Made by a program: the position numbers and the translations under genes. 12,074 nt of DNA, taken from assembly GCA_031281815.1 (NCBI GenBank), contig JAITEY010000136.1, forward strand, positions 1 through 12,074, written 5' to 3'. The first letter of the stretch is position 1. Each line of letters starts with the position of its first letter. Below the pieces are notes generated by a model. The model did not search any database. It was not told the origin of the DNA and saw only the letters and a program-made list of their open reading frames with translations. This document shows positions 6,353 through 12,074 of the stretch, in pieces. The DNA is from Desulfovibrio sp. (GTDB lineage Bacteria > Desulfobacterota > Desulfovibrionia > Desulfovibrionales > Desulfovibrionaceae).

Positions 6353-7071
6353 TGCCGTTGCCGGGAGTGAACCGTGCGGCCCGCGCCGTCGATGAAAACG
6401 CCGGCGCCGGGCCAGTCGGCCGCCGTGATGCGGCCCTTTTCCAGACGCATGGTGTACGCGCCCGGATGCCGGCGCATCAGATCCTCGCTGTGCGTAGCAA
6501 ACAGCACGGTAGCCCCGTAAGCCTGAAATTGCTTGAAAAGTTCCATAAGCCTGTACGCGAGTTCCGGGTCCAGATTGCCGGTCGGTTCGTCGGCCAACAG
6601 CACTTTGGGGTTGACCACAAAGGCCCTGGCAATGGCCACGCGTTGCTGTTCTCCCCCCGAAAGCTCGCCGCATTTGAGGCGGATGCGGTCCTGCAGACCC
6701 AGGGCGCGGGTGACGGCCATGACCCGACGTTCAATGTGCCTGGGGGCCAGACCGCGTATCTCCAGGGGCAGGGCGATGTTCTGCTCCACGCTGCGCCGGG
6801 GCAGAATTTTGAAATCCTGAAAGACCACGCCCACCTGCCTGCGCAACAGGGGGACGCGGGAGGCCGGCAGTCTGCCGAGATTGATGCCCGCGACGGCGGC
6901 CTCGCCCGTCTGCAGGGGCAAGGCCGCGTACAGGATGCGCAACAGCGTGGTCTTGCCCGCCCCGGACGGGCCGGCGAGAAAGACGAAATCGCCCTTTTCC
7001 AGGGAAAAGCTCACATCCTTCAGCACAGGGTCGGCGCCGAAGCTGTGGGAGAGACGGCGCACACGGATCAT
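6349..7071 (-). CDS. ftsE: Cell division ATP-binding protein FtsE
   Basis: The ABC-type ATPase partner of FtsX on the cytoplasmic face of the inner membrane; its ATP cycle drives FtsX signalling at the divisome. All ABC motifs are intact in 240 residues: Walker A GPSGAGKTT at 34-42, Q-loop Q85 in VVFQDFKILP, signature LSGGEQQR at 137-144, Walker B VLLADEP at 157-163 followed by TGNLDP, and the switch histidine in FATHSEDL near 194. Typical FtsE proteins are about 220-230 residues; here a short C-terminal tail of about 20 residues (from roughly 220) extends past the usual end. The ATG at 7071 immediately follows the stop codon of the M16 peptidase with no gap, and its own stop overlaps the ftsX start, so the three genes should be co-translated. 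Confidence 0.97.
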   Translation of the reverse strand: MIRVRRLSHSFGADPVLKDVSFSLEKGDFVFLAGPSGAGKTTLLRILYAALPLQTGEAAVAGINLGRLPASRVPLLRRQVGVVFQDFKILPRRSVEQNIALPLEIRGLAPRHIERRVMAVTRALGLQDRIRLKCGELSGGEQQRVAIARAFVVNPKVLLADEPTGNLDPELAYRLMELFKQFQAYGATVLFATHSEDLMRRHPGAYTMRLEKGRITAADWPGAGVFIDGAGRTVHSRQRQ

Positions 7072-9864
7072 TTACGGCAGAACCTCGATGAGGTAGGCCC
7101 GTTCCGGGTCCAGGTATCTGCGGGCCAGTTCGCGCAGGTCGGCGGCCGTCAGGGCGGCGCTTTGCTCCACCAGTTTTCGGGCATAATCGGGTTGCAGATG
7201 CAGGGAAACCAGCGATGCCGCCTCGGCCCCGCGCCCGTCCAGACTTTGCCTGCCCCGGTAATAGTCTCCGGTCATGAGATTTTTGCCGCGCTCCAGTTCG
7301 GCCTCGGGCAGGAGTTTGTCGCGCAGGTCGGCGGTGATTTTGCGGAAGCCTTCCAGGCAACGCTCCAGGGTGTCCGGCCCGGTGCCGATGTAGAAAATCA
7401 GCGCCCCGGTTTTTTCCGCTTTCCAACTCATGGCCGTGACCGTATACCCCAAGCCCTGCTCGTCGCGCAGGTCGCGGAAAAGCAGCCCGCTTTGCCCGCT
7501 CAGGATGTTCTCCAGCAAATCCAGCCCGGCTTCGTCTGCGGCGCCGCGTCCGGAAGTGGGGAAGACCATGAACAAATGCGCCTGCCTGCGCTCCGGCAAA
7601 CGCAGGACAAGTTGCTTGTCCGCGCCCCATACGGGCTCCGGAACGCTGTATTCCTCGGCTGCCGGTACAGGAAGTTTTTGCGCGGCGGCGATTATCGCCG
7701 CGCGGTCAAACGTGCCGCAGACGGAGAGCGTCCAGGGCCGCAGGGTCTGCTTGCGCCAGAACTCCCTGGCGTCTTTGGCCTTGAACGACGCTATGCGTTC
7801 CTTCTCACCCAACTGCAACCGGCCGTAGGGATGGTTTTTGAAAAAAAACGGGAACATGCGGCGAAAGGCCAGCCCTGTGGGCATATCCTCGCGCATGACG
7901 ACGGCGGCAATCTGGTTTTCGCGCACCCGCGCCGCCTCGTCTTCTTTCATGGACGGGGTGACCAAGGTATCCGAAAGCAGGCCGAACATGTCTTCGGTAA
8001 ACCGCGCCGGGCTTTCCAGATGCAGGGAAAAACTCCGTCGTCCGCTTGAGGCGGAAAAGGTCGCCGCGCGGTCGGCGAGGAAATCCTCCACTTCCACGGC
8101 GTTCAGGCGCTTGGTGCCTTTGGTCAGCAGACCGGCGGTAAAGGCCGCGAGCCCTTGATCCTTTTCGTCCGGCAGGGCGTCGCCGCCGCTGAACAACATG
8201 TTGACGGCAGCGTAGGGCATGGTGCGGTCGGGGATCAGCACCAGTGTGCGCCCTTTGCCCAAGTCCAGGACTTCCGTCGCGCCGGAAGCCGCCTGTTCCG
8301 TCTGCCCGCCTTTTTTCGCCGCCTTGGCCGGGGACGGCCATGCGCTTTTCAAGGCGGCGGCCAGACGGGTTTTCCATGCTTCGCCGCGTCCTTCGGGCGT
8401 TTCACCGGCGTTTTTGCCTGACGGGCTGCCGGCAGGTTTGCCCGGCGCGGCGCTTTCAGGTTTGCCGGACGGGTCGCTTTCGGGCAGGAGCAGGGCCACG
8501 CGCACGAGGTCCGGGTTCAGAAACTCGCGCGCAGCTTCGGTCAGCATGGCCGGGGTCGTTTCGCGCAAGGCGCGCAGGTAATCGGCCTCGCCTTGTTCTC
8601 CCCTGTCGAAAAAGGCGAAGTACCCGAGCTTGGAGGCGTATCCGCCCAAGGTTTCCCGCGAGCGGTAGAGGTCGTCCTCAAGGTTCAGCACGGCCCGCGC
8701 CAGTTCTTCGTTGGTGAAGCCGTTCTTGCCGGTTGCGGCCAGTTCGCGGCACAGTTCCTTCCAGAACCGCTCAAGTTTGTCTTCGTCCAGAACGGCGTGG
8801 ATATACAGCATGCCCAGGCGTTCAAAGCTGTAGCAGGCGACAGAGACGCTGTCCGCAAGACGTTTTTCGTATTTCAGCAGCCTGGGCAGACGGGACCCGG
8901 CATCGCCTCCCAGGATGTGGGCCAGCACGTCCAGGCGCGGGGAACGCGCATCGCCCATACCCGGCGCGGGCAGGGCGAGAGAGAGGTAGACCTTGTTCCA
9001 GGGGCCTTCTTCCGGACTGATGCCGAAGGGCGGGGGCGGTGTTTCGCGGACCGGCCGGGGCGACGTGACGCCGCGGGTGTTGACCGCTTTGCCGAACAGC
9101 GTGTCCGCCTCGGCAAACGCCTCCTCCGCGTCCACATCCCCGCACAGCACCAGGAGCATGGACTGGGGTTGATACAGCCTGTCTATGTAGGCGCGTATCT
9201 TCTCCGCGCTCAGGGCGCGCACCGTCGACTCGAAGCCGATGATCGGCCGTTCGTAGGGCGTGCCCCGCAAGGCTTGCTCCTGCGTCATGCGGAACAGTCG
9301 CCGGCCGGGGTCGTCTTCGCCGCGCTTGAGTTCCGCAATGACCACGTCTTTTTCCGCCTCGAGTTCAGCGGGATCCAGGGAGGGATGGAAGGCCATATCC
9401 CGGAGCACATCGAGGCCGGTTTTCCAGTGTTCGCGGGTCATATCCACGATATAGACCGTATAATCGAAGCTGGTGGCCGCGTTGAGGTAGCCGCCCGCTT
9501 TTTCCACGTCCGCGGCGGCCTGCCCGCGCGGGCGTTTTTCCGTGCCCTTGAACACCATGTGTTCCAGCATATGGCTGATGCCCGCCTCCTCAGGCTGTTC
9601 GTAGGCCGAGCCGGCATGCACGTAGAGGCGCATGGACACCAGGGGGAAACGCCGGTCAGGCAGCACAAGCACCGTCAGGCCGTTCGCCAGGCGGCGCACA
9701 GGATGCGCCCCTTCGGAGAAAACGTCGTCCGCCGGACTCTCCGCTCCCGCCGCGCCCGCGGCGGGACGCGCCTCGCCCTGCAGGGGCGGCTGCTGCGCCG
9801 CCGCCGGAAAAACCGAATATACGGTCATAAGCAACCCCGTGATGAGGTGGATGAATAAACGCAT
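7072..9864 (-). CDS. Secreted M16-family zinc metallopeptidase (insulinase/pitrilysin type)
   Basis: A 930-residue exported zinc peptidase of the two-half M16 type. A Sec signal peptide is visible (hydrophobic core around residues 4-20, likely cut after AAA at 21-23), placing it in the periplasm or beyond. The N-terminal half is catalytic: the inverted zinc motif HMLEH at 98-102 (H98, catalytic E101, H102), with the third ligand E178 at the expected 76-residue distance. The C-terminal half (about 530-930) lacks HXXEH but has FRDLRDEQGLGYT near 796-808, the R/Y element typical of the non-catalytic half. A Ser/Gly/Pro/Lys/Ala-rich linker joins the halves at about 463-530. ATG 9864 is chosen because GGAG lies 6 bases upstream and it starts the signal peptide; an in-frame ATG at 9993 would bury the signal. 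The stop abuts the ftsE ATG. The substrate is unknown; linkage with FtsEX suggests envelope protein processing (inference). Confidence 0.95.
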   Translation of the reverse strand: MRLFIHLITGLLMTVYSVFPAAAQQPPLQGEARPAAGAAGAESPADDVFSEGAHPVRRLANGLTVLVLPDRRFPLVSMRLYVHAGSAYEQPEEAGISHMLEHMVFKGTEKRPRGQAAADVEKAGGYLNAATSFDYTVYIVDMTREHWKTGLDVLRDMAFHPSLDPAELEAEKDVVIAELKRGEDDPGRRLFRMTQEQALRGTPYERPIIGFESTVRALSAEKIRAYIDRLYQPQSMLLVLCGDVDAEEAFAEADTLFGKAVNTRGVTSPRPVRETPPPPFGISPEEGPWNKVYLSLALPAPGMGDARSPRLDVLAHILGGDAGSRLPRLLKYEKRLADSVSVACYSFERLGMLYIHAVLDEDKLERFWKELCRELAATGKNGFTNEELARAVLNLEDDLYRSRETLGGYASKLGYFAFFDRGEQGEADYLRALRETTPAMLTEAAREFLNPDLVRVALLLPESDPSGKPESAAPGKPAGSPSGKNAGETPEGRGEAWKTRLAAALKSAWPSPAKAAKKGGQTEQAASGATEVLDLGKGRTLVLIPDRTMPYAAVNMLFSGGDALPDEKDQGLAAFTAGLLTKGTKRLNAVEVEDFLADRAATFSASSGRRSFSLHLESPARFTEDMFGLLSDTLVTPSMKEDEAARVRENQIAAVVMREDMPTGLAFRRMFPFFFKNHPYGRLQLGEKERIASFKAKDAREFWRKQTLRPWTLSVCGTFDRAAIIAAAQKLPVPAAEEYSVPEPVWGADKQLVLRLPERRQAHLFMVFPTSGRGAADEAGLDLLENILSGQSGLLFRDLRDEQGLGYTVTAMSWKAEKTGALIFYIGTGPDTLERCLEGFRKITADLRDKLLPEAELERGKNLMTGDYYRGRQSLDGRGAEAASLVSLHLQPDYARKLVEQSAALTAADLRELARRYLDPERAYLIEVLP

Positions 9865-9887
9865 AGCCGCTCCGTTCGGATATCGGG

Positions 9888-9909
9888 CGCGCCGGTTTTG
9901 CCCGGCGCG
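9888..9909 (-). promoter_or_regulatory. Stable GC hairpin in the leader of the M16-ftsEX operon
   Basis: An 8-bp perfect GC stem (9888-9895 with 9902-9909) encloses a 6-base loop and ends about 23 bases before the peptidase ATG, just upstream of its Shine-Dalgarno. It would form in the operon mRNA if transcription starts at the candidate promoter further upstream. A role in translation control or mRNA stability is speculative; there is no U-tract, so it is not a terminator. Confidence 0.35.
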
Positions 9910-9964
9910 GTCCGGGTATTGCGCGGGGGGCGCGGCCCTCCGCTTGTGTGTTTGGGTGTCGGTC

Positions 9965-9993
9965 CTGATACTGCCGGTGTCATTCCGCATCAA
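9965..9993 (-). promoter_or_regulatory. Weak candidate promoter of the M16-ftsE-ftsX operon
   Basis: On the minus strand TTGATG (9993-9988), a 17-base spacer and TATCAG (9970-9965) each match consensus at 4 of 6 positions. Transcription would begin about 95 bases before the peptidase ATG, leaving a leader that contains the hairpin at 9888-9909. No better match is evident in the gap. Confidence 0.3.
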
Positions 9994-10101
9994 AAATTTG
10001 TGGTGAAACGCATTTGCTGCGACGATTCAGAGGAAAATTTGTTCTGCCGGCAACGGTGTAGGGAGCGGCAACGGCGCCTGCGCAAACCGGCGTCTCTTTC
10101 C

Positions 10102-10398
10102 TCACTCTGCATCATGATTGCAGGAAGTATGCTTTTCCAGGAACATTGCTGTTTCGAGAGGAGTGTCGGGATATTTTGTGCCCAGGCGATACCCTTGAAT
10201 AAATTGTCGGGGATTAAAAAGGAAGGCCGGTATAGAAATGCAGAGCAGGAGAAAAATCCTGATTCCGTTCAACAGCCAAGTGATGCAGTGAAGGAAGACC
10301 GCCAGGATCAGCATGAGGACAATCAGGCCGAGCATGCCGGCAAGAAGATACGCAAAGCCTGTCCATATGATGTCCATAACGGCAGGAGAGTATGGCAT
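10102..10398 (-). CDS. Small hypothetical two-helix membrane protein
   Basis: A 98-residue frame that I do not recognise. It has a long hydrophobic segment at about 9-43 and a second at about 46-62 (GIRIFLLLCISIPAFLF), followed by a polar, charged tail (NPRQFIQGYRLGTKYPD at about 62-78, ending EKHTSCNHDAE). This resembles a small inner-membrane protein with a cytoplasmic or periplasmic tail. The start is uncertain: ATG 10398, ATG 10377 and TTG 10419 are all possible and none has a clear Shine-Dalgarno. It lies in a roughly 720-base gap between the radical SAM gene and the peptidase gene and could be transcribed from either its own promoter or read-through. The hydrophobic composition argues for a real gene; the poor start signals argue against. 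Confidence 0.45.
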   Translation of the reverse strand: MPYSPAVMDIIWTGFAYLLAGMLGLIVLMLILAVFLHCITWLLNGIRIFLLLCISIPAFLFNPRQFIQGYRLGTKYPDTPLETAMFLEKHTSCNHDAE

Positions 10399-10583
10399 GG
10401 AGGCGAAGATTGCAAGCAATTTCCGCCGTTGTTTTCACAGCGGTTGTTTGCACTCCGGCCGGCACTGAGCAGCACCTCCCAAGAAAAAATGCCCGCACAG
10501 CCGTTGCCGATACGGCGCAAGCTTTGCCGCAGGCCGGCTTTTGAATGACTTTTATTGGTATATCAAACGGTAGTAGGCGTACT
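10399..10583. other. Gap upstream of the small membrane protein, no gene seen
   Basis: Together with 9865-10101 this forms the non-coding remainder of a roughly 720-base gap. I see no tRNA, terminator with a clean U-tract, or IS end. The 9-base word CGGCAACGG occurs at 10048-10056 and 10066-10074, and its reverse complement at 10501-10509, on either side of the small reading frame. GCCGG-rich segments can form several short imperfect hairpins, none decisive. Confidence 0.35.
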
Positions 10584-12074
10584 TCATTCCGGACACCCGG
10601 TTTTCATCAGATGCAACCCTGCCGGGTCCGTGGGGAAACCCACGCCGGCAAGGGCATGCACGCACAGCGCCAAGGGCGACACATAGCCGCCGCTCCAGTC
10701 CAGAATCAGCTTCATGCGGGCCGTTGCCTCCGTTGTGCCGGACGGCCAAGTTTCAATGTGAACAAAGAACGGGCGGGCGTCTAGAGAACGAACCCCTTTT
10801 TTACCCGCTTTTCGCCAAGGCAGTGAAGAGCTTTGCCTGATTCGTTCCCAGGCGGCGAGAAACTCGTCGCCCCGTGCGTCGAGGCATGCGAGGCGGAAAC
10901 ATTCCCGCTCCGCGTCCAGGCTCTGCCGGGATAGGGGCAGGGCTTCCGCGGACAACACCGTCAGTCCGCGCGGAAGGCCGGCGTTCAGGGCGGCAGGCAC
11001 ATCGGGCACGGAACAGGACGCGCGCAGATACAGGGAGAACCATTCGCTTTCGCTTTCCACGCCTACCGGCAGAGCGCGTCCGAACGACAGCAGCGGCAGG
11101 GGATGAAAGCCCCGGCTGAAGGCAAGAGGCACTCCCGCCCGGCGCAGGGCCCTGTCGAAAATACGCTGTATTTCCAACTGGCTGAGATAGGCTGCCGGTC
11201 CCAGGCGGGAATAGCGGACCAGGATTTGCGCGGCCTTTAACACGAGATGTTCGGGCAATTCCGGCGGCTTTTGCCGGCCTGTCGCGCCGGCTGCGGAGCC
11301 GGCAATGCCTGCGGGAAGGCCGATACCGGCAGGGTCGGGAGATGCCGCGGGGGCTTTTTTGTCCTTGACGCCGATATGGTCGCGTTGCGGCCGGTTCAGC
11401 TTGACGCCGTAGCGTTCCGTCCGGCCCGGCAGTTGCTGCAGACCGGAGGAGCGTCCCGGCACGCCGCAGACACCGCAGCCGTTGCAGGCCGCGTAACGGC
11501 AGTCGGGAGTGGGCAGGGCGCGCAGCGCCCTGTCTTTTTCGCGGCGCAGGAAATCCTCCGAAACGCCGCTTGCCAGATGGTCCCAAGGCAGCGCCTCGTC
11601 GGGCGCGCGCTCCCGCGTGTAGTCTTCCGCGTTCAGCCCGAGTTCGGACAGGGCTTCCAGCCAAGGCTGCAACGAAAAGCCTTCCTTCCAGCTTGAGAAC
11701 AACGCGCCCTTGCGGTAGGCGCGTTCCACGACATCGGCCGTCCGTCTGTCGCCCCTGGCGAGTATGCCTTCCAGCAGACTCATTTCCGGGTCGTGGCCGC
11801 GCACGGTGAGCAGTTTTTCCTTTTTCGCCGCATCCAGCACGAGCTTTTTGCGCCGGCGCATTTCCTCCAGGGATATCTGCGCGTCGCGTTGAAAGGGCGT
11901 ATGAGCCTTGGGCACAAAGGGGGAAAGGGAAGCGGTGACCCGCAGGCGCGCGGATCCCGGCCCGCCGGCGTCCCGCGTTTTGCGGCAGAGATCGAGGATT
12001 GCGAGCAGGTCTTCATCCGTTTCCGTCGGCAGACCGATCATGAAATACAGTTTGACCTGCCGCCAGCCGTACTC
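10584..12074 (-). CDS. Radical SAM protein fused to DUF2344 (TIGR03960-TIGR03936 type), 5' end cut by window edge
   Basis: The frame is open to the right edge, so the visible 496 residues are the C-terminal part of a longer protein; the ATG at 12041 is internal, since in-frame EYGWRQVKLYF precedes it and continues the radical SAM core (VKLYFMIGLPTETDEDL). Next comes a four-cysteine cluster, DCRYAACNGCGVCG, at visible residues about 191-204, characteristic of the C-terminal part of B12-binding-type TIGR03960 radical SAM proteins. A variable Ala/Pro/Gly-rich linker (about 240-275) leads to a DUF2344 domain at about 284-490, recognisable by YLSQLEIQRIFDRALRRAGV and FSRGFHPLPLLSFGRALPVG. In many bacteria these are two adjacent genes; here they are one. 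The CxxxCxxC cluster-binding motif lies outside the window. The reaction is not established. The C-terminus ends at TGA 10584-10586. Confidence 0.92.
   Translation of the reverse strand, partial: EYGWRQVKLYFMIGLPTETDEDLLAILDLCRKTRDAGGPGSARLRVTASLSPFVPKAHTPFQRDAQISLEEMRRRKKLVLDAAKKEKLLTVRGHDPEMSLLEGILARGDRRTADVVERAYRKGALFSSWKEGFSLQPWLEALSELGLNAEDYTRERAPDEALPWDHLASGVSEDFLRREKDRALRALPTPDCRYAACNGCGVCGVPGRSSGLQQLPGRTERYGVKLNRPQRDHIGVKDKKAPAASPDPAGIGLPAGIAGSAAGATGRQKPPELPEHLVLKAAQILVRYSRLGPAAYLSQLEIQRIFDRALRRAGVPLAFSRGFHPLPLLSFGRALPVGVESESEWFSLYLRASCSVPDVPAALNAGLPRGLTVLSAEALPLSRQSLDAERECFRLACLDARGDEFLAAWERIRQSSSLPWRKAGKKGVRSLDARPFFVHIETWPSGTTEATARMKLILDWSGGYVSPLALCVHALAGVGFPTDPAGLHLMKTGCPE

Noticed and set aside
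6352..8049. Plus-strand frame of 565 codons opposite ftsE and the M16 peptidase
   Set aside because: Antisense shadow with Gln/Gly/Arg/His-rich composition, no signal or domain, and no ribosome binding site.
8593..9858. Plus-strand frame of 421 codons opposite the peptidase N-terminal half
   Set aside because: Antisense to the HXXEH-bearing region; composition typical of a shadow frame.
9865..9993. 43-residue N-terminal extension of the M16 peptidase
   Set aside because: It would place a basic, unstructured stretch before a clear signal peptide; GGAG directly precedes the ATG at 9864.
10500..10584. Possible terminator after the radical SAM gene
   Set aside because: Several overlapping imperfect GC stems exist, but none is directly followed by a U-tract; the T6 run near 10485-10490 is separated from the nearest stem.
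1..12074. CRISPR arrays, tRNA or rRNA genes, IS ends and integrase genes
   Set aside because: No regularly spaced repeats, cloverleaf-like segments, rRNA stretches, transposase or recombinase motifs were seen on either strand.

Overview
The window is a mostly GC-rich bacterial chromosome segment in which every gene I can support lies on the minus strand. The gene set and protein styles point to a Desulfovibrio-like member of the Desulfobacterota (Desulfovibrionaceae): an MreB of that type, a radical SAM protein fused to a DUF2344 domain, and an M16 peptidase directly coupled to ftsE and ftsX. This placement is inferred from remembered family features; there is no rRNA or other taxonomic marker in the window.

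In transcription order (right to left) the layout is as follows. (1) 12074-10584: the C-terminal part of a radical SAM protein fused to DUF2344, cut by the window edge. (2) 10398-10102: a possible small two-helix membrane protein in a gene-poor stretch. (3) 9864-5462: an operon of a secreted M16 zinc peptidase, ftsE and ftsX, with the ftsE start abutting the peptidase stop and ftsX overlapping ftsE by 4 bases. (4) 5461-5023: an AT-rich, gene-poor gap with a weak plus-strand open frame that may be a gene remnant. (5) 5022-3799: a solitary DUF4143-type AAA ATPase with a strong promoter of its own. (6) 3586-2522: a protein with two GAF domains. (7) 2382-1360: mreB, closed by a clear intrinsic terminator. 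(8) 1237-1: an AT-richer AAA ATPase of the COG4637 type with its own promoter, cut by the left edge.

The core is a cell-envelope neighbourhood. MreB organises lateral-wall synthesis. FtsEX is the membrane ATPase that couples septation to peptidoglycan hydrolysis. The M16 peptidase is an exported protease co-translated with FtsEX, and the GAF protein next to mreB may carry a sensory input. The two ATPase genes (left edge and centre) look like accessory insertions: they have their own promoters, lie in or beside AT-rich DNA, and belong to families common in mobile or defence contexts. The left ATPase is the best candidate for part of an undescribed or defence-type system, but any partner lies outside the window.
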